Of a stretch of DNA of 64,000 nucleotides, positions 8,982-19,785 are shown piece after piece. The position numbers were made by a program, and so were the translations under genes. The stretch covers positions 310,001 through 374,000 of the forward strand of contig NZ_LQOL01000049.1 in NCBI RefSeq assembly GCF_002101555.1, read 5' to 3'. The stretch's first letter is position 1; every line of letters begins with the position of its first letter. Source of the DNA: Mycolicibacterium canariasense (lineage in GTDB: Bacteria > Actinomycetota > Actinomycetes > Mycobacteriales > Mycobacteriaceae). Under the pieces are notes generated by a model. It was not told the origin of the DNA. It ran no database searches and worked only from the letters and a program-made list of their open reading frames with translations.

Positions 8982-10127
8982 TTGGATCTGCATTTCGACG
9001 AGGAGACCGAGTCGTTCCGGGCCGAGGTCCGGGAGTTTCTCGCCGCCAACCGGGACGCGTTCCCCACCAAGTCCTACGACACCCTCGAGGGGTTCGAGCA
9101 GCACCGGCGGTGGGACAAGGTCCTGTTCGACGCCGGGCTGTCGGTAATCGCGTGGCCGAAGAAGTACGGTGGCCGGGACGCCACCCTGCTGCAGTGGGTG
9201 GTGTTCGAAGAGGAGTACTTCCGCGCCGGCGCACCGGGGCGGGCCAGCGCCAACGGCACCTCCATGCTGGCGCCGACCCTGTTCGCGCACGGCACCGAGG
9301 AGCAGCTGGACCGGGTGCTACCGAAAATGGCCAGCGGCGAGGAGATCTGGGCGCAGGCCTGGTCGGAACCCGAATCCGGTAGCGATCTGGCCTCTCTGCG
9401 GTCGACGGCCACCCGGACCGACGGCGGCTGGCTGCTCAACGGTCAGAAGATCTGGAGTTCCCGGGCACCGTTCGGCGAGCGCGGCTTCGGCCTGTTCCGC
9501 TCCGACCCGGAAGCCCAGCGGCACAAGGGCCTGACGTATTTCATGTTCGACCTGAAGGCCGACGGTGTCACCGTGCGGCCGATCGCACAGCTCGGCGGGG
9601 ACACCGGCTTCGGCGAGATATTCCTGGACGACGTGTTCGTGCCCGACGAAGACGTCATCGGCGGGGTGCACGACGGCTGGCGGGCGGCGATGAGCACGTC
9701 GAGCAATGAGCGCGGCATGTCGCTGCGCAGCCCGGCCCGGTTCCTGGCGCCGGCGGAACGGCTTGTCGCGCTGTGGAAATCCGACCGCGACCCGGCGTTC
9801 ACCGATCGGGTGGCCGACGCCTGGATCAAGGCCCAGGCCTACCGGCTGCACACGTTCGGTACGGTCACCCGGCTGGCCGGTGGTGGTGAGCTGGGCGCGG
9901 AATCGTCGGTGACCAAGGTGTTCTGGTCGGACCTCGACGTCGCACTGCACCAGACCGCGCTCGACATGCAAGGCGCCGACGCCGAGATCGTCGACTCCTG
10001 GACCGAAGGTCTGCTGTTCGCCCTGGGCGGGCCGATCTACGCCGGCACCAACGAGATTCAGCGCAACATCATCGCCGAACGCCTGCTCGGGCTGCCGCGT
10101 GAGGTCTCCGGGGGGAAGAGCAAATGA
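8982..10127 (+). CDS. fadE31: Acyl-CoA dehydrogenase FadE31
   Basis: 381 residues, starting at a TTG that reads Met-Asp-Leu-His-Phe-Asp-Glu-Glu, which aligns with the recalled Rv3562 start; a GGAGGGA ribosome site lies 6-12 bases upstream. The acyl-CoA dehydrogenase motifs are Trp-Ser-Glu-Pro-Glu-Ser-Gly-Ser-Asp-Leu-Ala, Asn-Gly-Gln-Lys-Ile-Trp-Ser-Ser and Tyr-Ala-Gly-Thr-Asn-Glu-Ile-Gln-Arg-Asn. It is followed by fadE32 in an ATGA overlap. FadE31-33 are thought to form mixed complexes acting late in ring C/D degradation; the exact substrate is not visible from sequence. Confidence 0.88.
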   Translation: MDLHFDEETESFRAEVREFLAANRDAFPTKSYDTLEGFEQHRRWDKVLFDAGLSVIAWPKKYGGRDATLLQWVVFEEEYFRAGAPGRASANGTSMLAPTLFAHGTEEQLDRVLPKMASGEEIWAQAWSEPESGSDLASLRSTATRTDGGWLLNGQKIWSSRAPFGERGFGLFRSDPEAQRHKGLTYFMFDLKADGVTVRPIAQLGGDTGFGEIFLDDVFVPDEDVIGGVHDGWRAAMSTSSNERGMSLRSPARFLAPAERLVALWKSDRDPAFTDRVADAWIKAQAYRLHTFGTVTRLAGGGELGAESSVTKVFWSDLDVALHQTALDMQGADAEIVDSWTEGLLFALGGPIYAGTNEIQRNIIAERLLGLPREVSGGKSK

Positions 10128-11077
10128 ACTTCGAACTCGACGAACAGCAGCGCGATTTCGCCGCCAGCATCGACGCCGCGCTGGGAGCGGCCGACGTGCC
10201 CGCCGCGGTGCGCGCCTGGGCCGCCGGGGACACCACCCCCGGCCGCAAGGTGTGGGCCCAGTTGGCCGACCTGGGTGTCACCGCACTGCTGGTGCCCGAG
10301 AAGTTCGACGGCATCGACGCGCACCCCGTGGACCTGGTGGTCGCCATGGAGCGGCTGGGCTACTGGGCGGTGCCCGGACCGGTGACCGAATCCATCGCGG
10401 TCGCCCCGGTCCTGCTCGCCGAGGACGAACGCGGCGCGGGGTTGGCCTCGGGTGAGCTGATCGCGACGGTGGCCCAGCCACCCGCGGTGCCGCGCGCGGT
10501 GAACGCCGACGTGGCGGGGCTGACCCTGCTGGCCGCCGACGGTCAGGTCAGCGAGGCAACCGCCGGTGCCGGCCACGAGTCGGTCGATCCGACCCGCACC
10601 CTGTTCGACGTCACCGCATCCGGCGCCGCGAGCCCGGCCGACACCGCCCGCGCCTACGAGTTCGGCGTGTTGGCCACCGCAGCCCAGCTGGTCGGCGCCG
10701 GGCAGGCCATGCTGGACCAGTCCGTCGAATACGCCACGCAGCGCAGCCAGTTCGGCCGGATCATCGGCTCCTATCAGGCCATCAAGCACAAGCTGGCCGA
10801 CGTGCACATCGCCGTCGAACTGGCCCGCCCACTGGTGTACGGCGCGGCGCTGGCCCTGGCCGACGCATCGCCGGACACCGCGCGCGATGTCAGCGCCGCC
10901 AAGGTGGCCGCCGCCGATGCCGCGCTGCTGGCCGCCCGCTCGTCCTTGCAGACGCACGGCGCCATCGGCTTCACCCAGGAGCACGATTTGTCGCTGCTGC
11001 TGTTGCGGGTGCAGGCACTGCGCTCGGCCTGGGGTGATCCGACCCTGCACCGCCGTCGACTGCTGGAGGCCCTCTAA
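10124..11077 (+). CDS. fadE32: Acyl-CoA dehydrogenase FadE32
   Basis: 317 residues, short for the family, as for the other small partners of mixed acyl-CoA dehydrogenase complexes in mycobacterial sterol pathways. The C-terminal half contains Arg-Ser-Gln-Phe-Gly-Arg-Ile-Ile-Gly-Ser-Tyr-Gln-Ala-Ile-Lys-His-Lys and His-Gly-Ala-Ile-Gly-Phe-Thr-Gln-Glu-His-Asp, where the glutamate is the expected catalytic base. The N-terminal domain is reduced. Matches Rv3563 in position. The start overlaps the fadE31 stop, which suggests coupled translation and equal subunit supply. Confidence 0.88.
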   Translation: MNFELDEQQRDFAASIDAALGAADVPAAVRAWAAGDTTPGRKVWAQLADLGVTALLVPEKFDGIDAHPVDLVVAMERLGYWAVPGPVTESIAVAPVLLAEDERGAGLASGELIATVAQPPAVPRAVNADVAGLTLLAADGQVSEATAGAGHESVDPTRTLFDVTASGAASPADTARAYEFGVLATAAQLVGAGQAMLDQSVEYATQRSQFGRIIGSYQAIKHKLADVHIAVELARPLVYGAALALADASPDTARDVSAAKVAAADAALLAARSSLQTHGAIGFTQEHDLSLLLLRVQALRSAWGDPTLHRRRLLEAL

Positions 11078-11080
11078 ACC

Positions 11081-12016
11081 ATGAGCGAAGAACGCGAGCT
11101 GCTGCGCGACACCGTCGCCGCGCTGGTCGACAAGCACGCGGGACCGGAAGCCGTGCGCGCGGCGATGGAATCCGAACGCGGCTACGACGAACAGCTCTGG
11201 CAGCTGTTGTGTGAGCAGGTCGGGGCAGCCGCGCTGGTGGTACCGGAGGAACTGGGCGGCGCCGGCGGTGAATTGGCCGACGCGGCAGTGGTTCTGGAGG
11301 AGCTGGCCAAGGCGTTGGTGCCCACCCCGCTGCTCGGTACCACGCTGGCCGAGCTGGCCCTGCTGGCCGCCGGTGAGCACGAGCCGCTCGAGGGACTCGC
11401 CGAAGGCGCCTCGATCGGTGCCGTGGTGTTCGATCCCGAGTTCGTGGTCAACGGGGACATCGCCGACGTGGTGATCGCCGCCGACGGCGAGAACCTCACT
11501 CGCTGGAACACTTTCACCGCTCAGGCCAAGACCACCATGGACCTGACCCGCCGGCTGTCGGCCGTCACCCCCGGAGAGACCAGCCCGCTCGGCGCCGACC
11601 CTGGCCTGGCCGATACCGCCGCCCTGCTGGTGGCCGCCGAGCAGGTCGGTGCCGCGAGCCGGGCGCTGGATCTGACGGTGGCCTACACCAAGGATCGGGT
11701 GCAGTTCGGCCGGCCGATCGGCAGCTTCCAGGCGCTCAAACACCGGATGGCCGATCTGTATGTGCGGGTGTCGGCGACGCGCGCCGTCGTCAACGATGCG
11801 ATCGCCGAACCCTCACCGGCCGCCGCGGCGCTGGCCCGGTTCATGGCCAGCGAGACGCTCTCGACGGTCACCGCCGAGGCGATCCAGCTGCACGGTGGTA
11901 TCGCGATCACCTGGGAGCACGATATCCAGTTGTATTTCAAGCGAGCCCACGGCAGCGCGCAGCTGCTGGGGCCGCCCCGCGAGCACCTGCGCCGGCTGGA
12001 AGCCGAGGTGTTCTAG
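11081..12016 (+). CDS. fadE33: Acyl-CoA dehydrogenase FadE33
   Basis: 311 residues of the same short class as FadE32, with [17 protein letters not shown] and [11 protein letters not shown]. Matches Rv3564 in position and type. Last gene of the fadD3 operon. Its stop shares the palindrome CTAG with the stop of hutI on the other strand, so the operon ends exactly where the hut insert begins. Confidence 0.87.
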   Translation: MSEERELLRDTVAALVDKHAGPEAVRAAMESERGYDEQLWQLLCEQVGAAALVVPEELGGAGGELADAAVVLEELAKALVPTPLLGTTLAELALLAAGEHEPLEGLAEGASIGAVVFDPEFVVNGDIADVVIAADGENLTRWNTFTAQAKTTMDLTRRLSAVTPGETSPLGADPGLADTAALLVAAEQVGAASRALDLTVAYTKDRVQFGRPIGSFQALKHRMADLYVRVSATRAVVNDAIAEPSPAAAALARFMASETLSTVTAEAIQLHGGIAITWEHDIQLYFKRAHGSAQLLGPPREHLRRLEAEVF

Positions 12017-13179
12017 ACCGGCTGACCGGCCCGCACCACATCCCGGATCAACGGCACCCCCGGCCGGTACGCGAGGTGGATATAGGACGGCGCGTCCAGG
12101 CACACGAAGTCGGCCCGCTTACCGGGCGCCAGCATGCCGACGTCGTCGCGGCGCAGTGCGGCCGCGCCGCCGGCGGTCGCCGCCCACAGCGCCTCGGCTG
12201 GGGTGAAATTCATGTCGCGCACCGCCACCGCGATGCAGAACGGCATGCTGGTGGTGAAGGAGCTCCCGGGGTTGCAGTCGGTGGCGATGGCGACGGTCAC
12301 GCCGGCGTCGATCATCCTGCGGGCGTCCGGCCACGGTGCGCGGGTGGAGAACTCCGCACCCGGCAACAGCGTGGCGACGGTGCTGCCGGCGGCCAGCGCC
12401 TCGATGTCCGCGGCGGTGGCATAGGTGCAGTGATCGACCGAGGCGGCGCCGAGTTCCACCGCCAGCGCAATGCCCGCGCTGGGACCGAGTTGACCGGCGT
12501 GCATCCGCGGCTGTAGGCCAACCTCGATGCCCGCGGTGAGAATGGCGCGGGATTCGTCGACGTCGAAAGCGCCGCGGTCACAGAACACGTCGATCCAGCG
12601 GGCCAGCGGTGCGCAGGCATCCAGCATCGGACCGGTGACCAGGTCGACATAGCCGGCGCGATCATCGCGGTACTCGGCGGGCACCACATGGGCCCCGAGA
12701 AACGTTGTCTCGCTGGTGTATTCGCGGGCGACCGCCAGCGAACGCGTCTCGTCCTCGACGTTGAGGCCGTATCCGCTCTTGCATTCGAACGTCGTCACCC
12801 CGGCGGCGACCAGTTCACCGGCGAGCCGGCGCACGCCCGCCGACAGCGTGGCGTCGTCGGCCGTCCGGGTCGCCGCCACCGTCGTCGCGATACCTCCTGC
12901 GGCGTAGGGCCGCCCACTCATCCGGGCCGCGAACTCCGCGGACCGTTCACCGGCGAAGACCAGATGCGCGTGGCTGTCCACGAACCCGGGCACCACGCTG
13001 ACACCGCCGCAGTCGACATGGTGATCCGCGGCCGGCGCATCGGCGCGCGGGCCGACCCATTCGATCGTGTCACCGCTGACCAGCACGGCCGCGTCGCCGA
13101 TCACGCCGAGGGCGCTGCCGTCACCCTGGGCCGGATCGTTGGTGATCAGTTCGACGATGCCGTCGTACAGGATGGTCAT
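12013..13179 (-). CDS. hutI: Imidazolonepropionase
   Basis: An amidohydrolase-fold enzyme of 388 residues that hydrolyses 4-imidazolone-5-propanoate to N-formimino-L-glutamate. The metal site begins with [10 protein letters not shown] (about residue 67), with His-Ala-Gly-Gln-Leu and Ala-Thr-Asp-Cys-Asn-Pro-Gly-Ser-Ser further on, as in HutI. Last gene of the leftward nine-gene operon; it overlaps hutF by 4 bases. Convergent with fadE33. Confidence 0.92.
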   Translation of the reverse strand: MTILYDGIVELITNDPAQGDGSALGVIGDAAVLVSGDTIEWVGPRADAPAADHHVDCGGVSVVPGFVDSHAHLVFAGERSAEFAARMSGRPYAAGGIATTVAATRTADDATLSAGVRRLAGELVAAGVTTFECKSGYGLNVEDETRSLAVAREYTSETTFLGAHVVPAEYRDDRAGYVDLVTGPMLDACAPLARWIDVFCDRGAFDVDESRAILTAGIEVGLQPRMHAGQLGPSAGIALAVELGAASVDHCTYATAADIEALAAGSTVATLLPGAEFSTRAPWPDARRMIDAGVTVAIATDCNPGSSFTTSMPFCIAVAVRDMNFTPAEALWAATAGGAAALRRDDVGMLAPGKRADFVCLDAPSYIHLAYRPGVPLIRDVVRAGQPV

Positions 13180-14522
13180 GCGTCCTCCAGCAGGTTGGCG
13201 ATCGCCGCGTGCAATTCCGCGGCCACATCGACGCGGACGTGCTTGCGGTCGGCGACCACCACCGCACCGTCGACCACCACGTCGGTGACGTCGGCGGCCG
13301 ACGCGGCGAACACGACCGTCTCCGCGGTGGCACCGCCACCGGCCGTGCGTACCGAATGCAGGTCCACCGCCACCAGGTCGGCGCGCGCCCCGACCTGCAA
13401 TACGCCCGCGTCGGTCCAGCCGATCGTGTGGTGACCGTCGGTGGTGGCGGCGCGCAGCAAGGCGGGTGCGCCGATGACGCCGCGCTCCTGCCGGGCCAGC
13501 CGTTCATCGAGTTCCACGGCGCGGGCCTCCTCGAACATGTCGATGACGGCGTGGCTGTCGGATCCCAGGCTGAACGGCCCGGGCATGGCGAGCAGGGCCG
13601 GCGCCGGGCCGATCCCGTCGCCGAGATCCCGTTCGGTGGTGGGGCAGAAGCAGACACCGGTGGCCGAGGCGCTCATGTCGGTGATGTCTTGGGCCGTCAG
13701 GTGGGTGGCATGGACCGCGGTGGTCCGCGGGCCCAGCACACCGGCATCGCGTAGTACCGCGGTGGGGGTGCGCCCGTGCACGGCCCGGCATTGTTCGATT
13801 TCGGCGCGCTGCTCCGAGGAGTGCACATGCAGCGGGGCCCGGTGCGTCGCCGCCCACTCGACCACGTCGGGCATCTGGCCGACCGGGACGCCGCGCACCG
13901 AGTGCAGCGCCGCGCCGACGAGAACGCCGGGCCGGGAGCGAGTCTGGTCGTGCAGCGTCTGCACCCGGTCGGCCCACCCCGCCCCGCTGCCGTCGCCGAA
14001 CCGCTGCTGGGGTCCGTCGTGCAGCGGGGCGCCGTCCGGTGCGGAGCTCAGATAGCAGGTGTCGAGCAGGGTCAACCGCACCCCCGCATCGGCGGCGGCT
14101 TCGATCAGCGCGTGCCCCATCGCGTTCGGGTCGTCGTAGCGCCGGCCGCCGGTGTCGTGATGCAGATAGTGGAACTCCCCCACCGCCGTGATGCCGGCCA
14201 GCGCCATTTCGGCGTACGCGGCGCGGGCCAGGGTCCGGTACCGATCGGGGTCCAGGCGATCGGCCACCCGGTACATGAGGTCACGCCACGTCCAGAACGA
14301 TCCGCGGTCGCGTTGGGTGCGCGCCCGCAGCGCGCGGTGGAAGGCATGCGAGTGGGCGTTGGCCATGCCGGGAATCACCAAGCCGGCCAACCGTTTCGAT
14401 CCGTCCGGTGGCGGAGCGCCCGCCGCGATCGCGGTGATCCGCCCGTCGTCCACCGTGATGAGCACATCCGGCTGCACCGTGTCGTCCAGCCAGGCGTGCT
14501 CGCACCACCAGGTGACCGTCAC
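13176..14522 (-). CDS. hutF: Formimidoylglutamate deiminase
   Basis: 448 residues from a GTG that overlaps the stop of the M20 gene (GTGA). Metal motif [11 protein letters not shown], then His-Val-His-Ser-Ser-Glu-Gln and Gly-Ser-Asp-Ser-His-Ala-Val-Ile-Asp. HutF releases ammonia from formiminoglutamate to give N-formyl-L-glutamate, the five-step route of histidine breakdown. That route needs a deformylase (HutG), which is not present here; the M20 hydrolase next door is the candidate. Confidence 0.9.
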   Translation of the reverse strand: MTVTWWCEHAWLDDTVQPDVLITVDDGRITAIAAGAPPPDGSKRLAGLVIPGMANAHSHAFHRALRARTQRDRGSFWTWRDLMYRVADRLDPDRYRTLARAAYAEMALAGITAVGEFHYLHHDTGGRRYDDPNAMGHALIEAAADAGVRLTLLDTCYLSSAPDGAPLHDGPQQRFGDGSGAGWADRVQTLHDQTRSRPGVLVGAALHSVRGVPVGQMPDVVEWAATHRAPLHVHSSEQRAEIEQCRAVHGRTPTAVLRDAGVLGPRTTAVHATHLTAQDITDMSASATGVCFCPTTERDLGDGIGPAPALLAMPGPFSLGSDSHAVIDMFEEARAVELDERLARQERGVIGAPALLRAATTDGHHTIGWTDAGVLQVGARADLVAVDLHSVRTAGGGATAETVVFAASAADVTDVVVDGAVVVADRKHVRVDVAAELHAAIANLLEDA

Positions 14523-15757
14523 CGGGTGACCCAGTCGGCCATCACGTCGGCCAGGGCGATCGCGCCGCGATTGCAGTCCGCCGGCTCGGCGTACTCGGCG
14601 GGTGAGTGCGACACTCCGGTCGGGTTTCGGACGAACAGCATGGCGGTGGGCACCTGGGCGGACAGGATGCCGGCGTCGTGGCCGGCCGCCGTCGGCAGCA
14701 CCGGGATATCGCCCAGGTGGTGCAGCGCCTTGGTCAGCCGGGTGCGCGGGCCGTCCGGGAATTCGACGATCGGCGTGATCGATTCGGCGATCACGTCCAG
14801 GGTGACCGATTCCCGCTCGGCGTGCCGCTGCGCTTCCGCCGAGATGGCCTCGACCAACGCGCCGAGGGTGGTCTCGTCGGCGGCCCTGGCGTCCAGCCAC
14901 GCGCGGATCTGCGACGGGATCGCGTTGGCCCCGTTGGGGGCCACGATCACCTTGCCGAAGGTGGCCACCGCATGATGCGCGGCGGCCTGCGCCCGCGCGG
15001 TGTGCACCGAGGAGGCGAACGCCAGCATCGGGTCACGGCGATCGACCAGCCGGGTGGCGCCGGCATGGTTGGCCTCACCGTCGAAGGTGAACTCCCACCG
15101 GCCGTGCGGCCAGATCGACGAGGCCACCGCGATGGGGGCGTCGACCAGATCCAGCGCCCGGCCCTGCTCGACGTGCAGTTCGACGAACACGCCCACCCGC
15201 TCGACCAGCCGGGGATCCGGGCCCAGGTGCGCGGGATCGCGTCCCACCCGGGTCAGGGCCTCCGCCAACGTGATTCCGTCGATATCGCGCAGACCGCGCG
15301 CCCGGTCGGCGCTCAGCGCGCCGGTGGACAGTTGTGATCCGACGCACGCCACCCCGAACCGGGCGCCTTCCTCGTCCGAGAACGCCGCCACCCCGACCGG
15401 GATGGCCGGCACCACACCGCGCTCGCGCACGATATCGATCGCGGCGAAGGCCGACACGATGCCGAGCGGCCCGTCGAACGCGCCGCCGTCGGGCACCGAG
15501 TCCAGGTGTGAGCCCGTCACGAACGCGTCGCGCGGATCACCGGACCAGCCCGGCGGCAGCCACCAGGCCCACAGGTTGCCGTTGCGGTCGACCTCGACAT
15601 CCATGCCGCGCCGCGCGGCCTCGCCGGTGAACCACTCCCGCAGGGTCAAATCGGCGTCCGTCCAGGCGAACCGGCGATAGCCGCCGTTGGCCGGGTTGCG
15701 GCCGACGTCGAGGATGGCGGGCCACAGCTTGTCGAACGAGGTGCCGGACGATGTCAC
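14519..15757 (-). CDS. M20-family amidohydrolase (allantoate amidohydrolase / N-carbamoyl amino acid hydrolase type)
   Basis: 412 residues from a GTG that overlaps the hutU stop. It has the M20/hydantoinase-carbamoylase features: [29 protein letters not shown] and a late Gly-His-Asp-Ala-Gly with Ser-His-Ser-Pro-Ala-Glu. These bind two metal ions in AllC and L-carbamoylases. In this operon its likely substrate is an N-acylated glutamate: N-formylglutamate (replacing HutG), or N-carbamoylglutamate as in the ergothioneine route described for Burkholderia. The sequence does not separate the two. Confidence 0.82.
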   Translation of the reverse strand: MTSSGTSFDKLWPAILDVGRNPANGGYRRFAWTDADLTLREWFTGEAARRGMDVEVDRNGNLWAWWLPPGWSGDPRDAFVTGSHLDSVPDGGAFDGPLGIVSAFAAIDIVRERGVVPAIPVGVAAFSDEEGARFGVACVGSQLSTGALSADRARGLRDIDGITLAEALTRVGRDPAHLGPDPRLVERVGVFVELHVEQGRALDLVDAPIAVASSIWPHGRWEFTFDGEANHAGATRLVDRRDPMLAFASSVHTARAQAAAHHAVATFGKVIVAPNGANAIPSQIRAWLDARAADETTLGALVEAISAEAQRHAERESVTLDVIAESITPIVEFPDGPRTRLTKALHHLGDIPVLPTAAGHDAGILSAQVPTAMLFVRNPTGVSHSPAEYAEPADCNRGAIALADVMADWVTR

Positions 15758-17460
15758 GCGTTCTCCCACATCGGAATGCGCACGCCCCGTTCGCGTGCCA
15801 CGTCGGCGGCGTGCTGGTAGCCGGCATCGACGTGCCTGATGACGCCCATTCCCGGATCGTTGGTGAGCACCCGCTCGAGTTTCTGTGCGGCCAGCTCCGT
15901 GCCGTCGGCCACACACACCTGGCCGGCGTGGATCGAGCGCCCGATGCCGACACCACCACCATGATGGATGGACACCCAGGAGGCCCCGGAGGCGGTGTTG
16001 ACCAACGCATTCAGCAGCGGCCAGTCGGCGATGGCGTCGGAACCGTCGAGCATGGATTCGGTCTCGCGGTACGGCGAGGCCACCGATCCAGAGTCCAGGT
16101 GGTCACGGCCGATGACCAGTGGCGCGGACAGCTCACCGGAGGCCACCATCTCGTTGAACCGCAGCCCGGCCCGGTGCCGCTCGCCGTATCCGAGCCAGCA
16201 GATCCGTGCGGGCAGGCCCTCGAACGCCACCTTCTCACCGGCCATGGTGATCCAGCGACGCAGATGGGCGTTGTCCGGGAACAACTCCAGGATCGCCCGG
16301 TCCGTCGCGGCGATATCGGCGGGGTCACCGGACAGCGCGGCCCAGCGGAACGGTCCGAGGCCCTCCTCGAACTGCGGGCGGATGTACGCCGGGACGAAAC
16401 CGGGGAAGGCGAAGGCGCGGTCGTAGCCGGCCTTACGCGCCTCGTCGCGGATGGAGTTGCCGTAGTCGAACACCTCGGCACCCTTGTCCATGAAGCCGAC
16501 CATGGCCGCGACATGCTTGGCCATGGACAGCTCCGCCTGCTCGGTGAAGTAGGCGGGGTCCTTGTCGGCCATCTTCTTCATGTCCTCGAAGTCGATGCCC
16601 AGCGGCAGATAGGACAGCGGGTCGTGGGCGGAGGTCTGGTCGGTGACGATGTCGATCGGCGCGTCGCGTTCCAGCAGTTCGGGGAACACCGCCGCCGCGT
16701 TGCCCACCAAACCGATCGACAACGGCCGCTTGGCATCCCGGGCCTCGATCGCCATCGCCAGGGCTTCGTCGATATCGGCGGCCTTGGTGTCCAGGTAGCG
16801 GTGGGCGATGCGCCGGTCGATCCGGCTCTCGTCGCAGTCGACGCAGATCACCACACCCTCGTTCATGGTGACCGCCAGCGGCTGGGCGCCACCCATCCCG
16901 CCCACCCCGGCCGTCAGCGTGATGGTGCCGGCCAGGGTTCCGTTGCTGTGCTCGTAGCGGCCAGAGGCCGCGAACTTGCGCGCCACCGCGCCGAAGGTCT
17001 CGAACGTGCCCTGCAGGATGCCCTGGGTGCCGATGTAGATCCACGAGCCGGCCGTCATCTGGCCGTACATCATCAATCCCTCGGCCTCCAGCTTGCGGAA
17101 CTGCTCCCAGGTGGCCCAGTCGCCGACCAGGTTCGAGTTCGCCAGCAACACCCTCGGCGCCCAGACGTTGGTCCGGAAGACGCCGACGGGTTTGCCGGAT
17201 TGGATGAGCATGGTCTCGTCATCGGCCAGCGAGCGCAGCGTGTGCACGATGGCGTCGAAGGCTTCCCAGCTGCGCGCCGCGCGGCCGGTGCCGCCGTAGA
17301 CGACGAGGTCCTCGGGATGCTCGGCCACCTCGGGGTCGAGATTGTTCATCAGCATGCGCAGGGCGGCTTCCTGCTGCCAACCGCGACAGGATATTTCGGT
17401 GCCGCGCGGGGCACGGACGGGACGGGGGCCGGTCACGGAATGGGGTTTGGAATCGGTCAC
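15754..17460 (-). CDS. hutU: Urocanate hydratase (urocanase)
   Basis: 568 residues from a GTG with AGGA ribosome site; the longer upstream frame has no support. Urocanase signatures are plain: Val-Tyr-Gly-Gly-Thr-Gly-Arg-Ala-Ala near residue 50, Gly-Gly-Met-Gly-Gly-Ala-Gln-Pro (NAD loop), Asp-Gln-Thr-Ser-Ala-His-Asp-Pro and a C-terminal His-His-Gly-Gly-Gly-Val-Gly-Ile-Gly. It hydrates urocanate to imidazolonepropionate using NAD+ as an electrophile. Thiourocanate hydratases are reported relatives, so the substrate range is open. 26 bases separate it from the transporter binding-protein gene. Confidence 0.93.
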   Translation of the reverse strand: MTDSKPHSVTGPRPVRAPRGTEISCRGWQQEAALRMLMNNLDPEVAEHPEDLVVYGGTGRAARSWEAFDAIVHTLRSLADDETMLIQSGKPVGVFRTNVWAPRVLLANSNLVGDWATWEQFRKLEAEGLMMYGQMTAGSWIYIGTQGILQGTFETFGAVARKFAASGRYEHSNGTLAGTITLTAGVGGMGGAQPLAVTMNEGVVICVDCDESRIDRRIAHRYLDTKAADIDEALAMAIEARDAKRPLSIGLVGNAAAVFPELLERDAPIDIVTDQTSAHDPLSYLPLGIDFEDMKKMADKDPAYFTEQAELSMAKHVAAMVGFMDKGAEVFDYGNSIRDEARKAGYDRAFAFPGFVPAYIRPQFEEGLGPFRWAALSGDPADIAATDRAILELFPDNAHLRRWITMAGEKVAFEGLPARICWLGYGERHRAGLRFNEMVASGELSAPLVIGRDHLDSGSVASPYRETESMLDGSDAIADWPLLNALVNTASGASWVSIHHGGGVGIGRSIHAGQVCVADGTELAAQKLERVLTNDPGMGVIRHVDAGYQHAADVARERGVRIPMWENA

Positions 17461-17486
17461 TGCAGTTCCTTTGACGAGAGAGTCGT

Positions 17487-18410
17487 TCACTGTGCGCTGA
17501 TGCCGGCGCCGGCCAGCCACTTCTTGGCGATGTCGGAGAGGTTGGCACCGGTCGCGGCCTCCGCGTTCATCGAGATGAGGTCGTCGGTGGTGAGTTTCGC
17601 CGACACCGCGTCGAGGGTCTTGGTCACGGTGTCGTTCTGCTTGCCCGCCTTGATCACCGGCACCACGTTCTCCGCGGCGAACAGGTTCTTGTCGTCCTCG
17701 AGGGCGACAAGGTGATTCGATTTCAGACCGGGATCGGTGCTGAACAGGTCACCGGCCTGGATCTGACCGTTGGTCAGGGCCGTCATGGTCAGCGTTCCGC
17801 CCGCGTCCAGGCTGACGAAGTCCTTGAAGTTCAGTCCGTACACGTCGCGCAGGCCGACCACACCCTGCTGTCGCGTCTTCCATTCCGCCGGCCCGCCGAG
17901 CACCAGCTCCCCGGCGACCGGCGCCAGGTCGGAGATGGTCTTCAGCTTGTACTTGTCCGCGGTGGCCTGCGTGACGGCGACGACGTCCTTGTCCTCGGCG
18001 TTCGACGGGGTCAGCATGGCGATCCCGGCGGGCAGCTTGCTCTTGAGTTCGGTGGTGACGGCGTCCTTGGTCGCGGCGGTGGACTTGGGGTCCAGGTAGC
18101 TGAGCAGCGCTCCCGAGTACTCCGGCACCAGGTCGATCGATCCGTCCTTGAGGGCCTGGATGTACACCTCGCGGCTGCCGATGTTGAACTGCTCCTTGAC
18201 GCCGACGCCCTTGGCCTGCAACGCCTGTGAGTAGATGCTGGCGATGAGTTGGCTCTCGGTGAAGTCAGCGGACCCGACGATGATCTGCGAGCCGGCTGAT
18301 CCGGTGTTGTTCCCGTCACCGGAGAGGGGGTCGCCCCCACCGCCCCCGCACGCGCTGAGCGCGAGCACTGCGGTGGCGGCGACGATCGAGAGGATGCTGC
18401 GCTTGTTCAT
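17487..18410 (-). CDS. Betaine-type ABC transporter substrate-binding lipoprotein (OpuBC/ProX/OsmX family)
   Basis: 307 residues. Lipoprotein signal with lipobox Leu-Ser-Ala-Cys at Cys21 and a Gly run after it. The mature part is an OpuAC/QAT-type binding protein: [10 protein letters not shown] at the start, Leu-Val-Pro-Glu-Tyr-Ser-Gly-Ala-Leu, and Asp-Leu-Phe-Ser-Thr-Asp-Pro in the second lobe. Members bind quaternary amines such as glycine betaine, choline or carnitine; the ergothioneine importer EgtU belongs to the same family as I recall. The operon context points to a histidine-related ligand. ATGA overlap with the permease before it. Confidence 0.85.
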   Translation of the reverse strand: MNKRSILSIVAATAVLALSACGGGGGDPLSGDGNNTGSAGSQIIVGSADFTESQLIASIYSQALQAKGVGVKEQFNIGSREVYIQALKDGSIDLVPEYSGALLSYLDPKSTAATKDAVTTELKSKLPAGIAMLTPSNAEDKDVVAVTQATADKYKLKTISDLAPVAGELVLGGPAEWKTRQQGVVGLRDVYGLNFKDFVSLDAGGTLTMTALTNGQIQAGDLFSTDPGLKSNHLVALEDDKNLFAAENVVPVIKAGKQNDTVTKTLDAVSAKLTTDDLISMNAEAATGANLSDIAKKWLAGAGISAQ

Positions 18411-19144
18411 GATGCCTTCTCCAAGGTGACGGTGGTTACTGAGGTTTCGACGGGTGACGTGGATTCGGTGCTGACCCGGCGTAGGCCGGGTGAGACGATG
18501 AGCCGGCCGATCCAGGCGAAGGTGAATTCGAGCACGATGGCGAGCACGGCGACCAGGATGGCGCCGCCGGCCATTTCGCTGAAGCTGGCCGTTGCCCGGC
18601 CATCCAGGATGAACCTGCCCAGGCCCTGCAGGCCCAGATACGCCGCGATGGTGGCCGTCGAGACGATCTGCAGCGTGGCGCTTCTGACACCGGACACCAT
18701 GAGCGGCAGCGCGCACGGCAACTGCACGCGCAGCAGGATCTGGGTTCTGGTGAAGCCCATGCCGCGGGCGGCGTCCACCGCGTGCGGATCGGCGCCCTGG
18801 ATGCCGGCGTACGTTCCGGTGAGGATCGGCGGAACGGCCAGCAGCACCAGCACCACGATGGTGGGCAGGACGTACACCAGCTTGCCGGCCACCACCGGTG
18901 AGATGACCAGGAACAGCAACACCAGCAGGCCGAGGGAGGGCAACGCGCGCAAGGCATTCGCGAACCCGGCCACCACCGCTTCACCACGGCCGGTGTAGCC
19001 GATCATGATGCCGAGTGGAACCGCGATGGCCAGCGCCACCAGCAGCGCCATGGCCGAGTACAGCAGGTGGTACCCGATCTGCATGGGGATGCCGCCCGCG
19101 CCGGTCCAGTTGGCCGGATCGGTGAACCAGCCGACGATGTTCAT
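18407..19144 (-). CDS. Betaine-type ABC transporter permease (second)
   Basis: 245 residues with about six hydrophobic segments and the permease EAA-type loop Asp-Ala-Ala-Arg-Gly-Met-Gly-Phe-Thr-Arg (about residue 130), then Gly-Leu-Gly-Arg-Phe-Ile. OpuBB/ProW-type, the inner-membrane channel of the quaternary-amine transporter. I chose the ATG at 19144, which overlaps the stop of the first permease; the open frame above it is antisense. Works with the binding protein, first permease and ATPase of this operon. Confidence 0.85.
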   Translation of the reverse strand: MNIVGWFTDPANWTGAGGIPMQIGYHLLYSAMALLVALAIAVPLGIMIGYTGRGEAVVAGFANALRALPSLGLLVLLFLVISPVVAGKLVYVLPTIVVLVLLAVPPILTGTYAGIQGADPHAVDAARGMGFTRTQILLRVQLPCALPLMVSGVRSATLQIVSTATIAAYLGLQGLGRFILDGRATASFSEMAGGAILVAVLAIVLEFTFAWIGRLIVSPGLRRVSTESTSPVETSVTTVTLEKAS

Positions 19145-19785
19145 GACGTCACCGTCCGCTGCCGCCAGGGGGTGAGCAGTTTGTTCAGCCAGATGATCAG
19201 CCCGTCGAAGACGACGGCGAGCACCACGCAGAGCACCACACCGGTGATCAGCGGAGCGTACAGCCGCAGCTGAAACCCTTGGGTGAACAGCGATCCGAGC
19301 TGCGGGATGCCCAGCAGGGCGGCCATCGTGACGATGCTGACGTTGGACACCACCGCGACCCGCAACCCGGCGGCGATCACCGGTACCGCGACGGGGAGTT
19401 CCACGAGCAGCAGGCGCTGCCAACCGCGGTAGCCCATCGCCTCGGCGGCGGCGACCGTGTCGTGCGGTACCGAACCGAGACCGTCGGCCACCACACGGAC
19501 CAACAGCGCCAGGGTGTACAAGGTCAGTGCGACAACGATGTTCACCGGATCCAGGATCTTGGTTCCGAGGATCACCGGCAGGATGATGAACAGCGCCAGC
19601 GACGGAATGGTGTACAGCAGGCCGGCGGTGCCCACGATGGCGGCGTAGCCGCGGCCCGAGCGGTGCGCCCACCAGCCCAGTGGCAGGGCCAGCAGCAGCC
19701 CGAGCACCGTCGGGACCAGCGTGAGCCAGGTGTGGCTGACGGTCAGCGCGATGATGCGGTCGATGTTCGACGAGATCCAGTTCAT
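19141..19785 (-). CDS. Betaine-type ABC transporter permease (first)
   Basis: 214 residues, five to six membrane segments, with the loop Ala-Ala-Glu-Ala-Met-Gly-Tyr-Arg-Gly-Trp-Gln-Arg typical of OpuB/ProW permeases. It overlaps the ATPase stop at its start and the second permease at its end, so the transporter subunits are translationally coupled. Confidence 0.85.
   Translation of the reverse strand: MNWISSNIDRIIALTVSHTWLTLVPTVLGLLLALPLGWWAHRSGRGYAAIVGTAGLLYTIPSLALFIILPVILGTKILDPVNIVVALTLYTLALLVRVVADGLGSVPHDTVAAAEAMGYRGWQRLLLVELPVAVPVIAAGLRVAVVSNVSIVTMAALLGIPQLGSLFTQGFQLRLYAPLITGVVLCVVLAVVFDGLIIWLNKLLTPWRQRTVTS

Noticed and set aside
7439..11743. Two open frames over 540 codons on the minus strand opposite fadD3-fadE33
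   Set aside because: Shadows of four well-supported genes; no ribosome sites or domains.
15751..17715. A 654-codon open frame on the plus strand
   Set aside because: It is the exact antisense of hutU, which has all urocanase motifs; long antisense frames are expected at this GC content.
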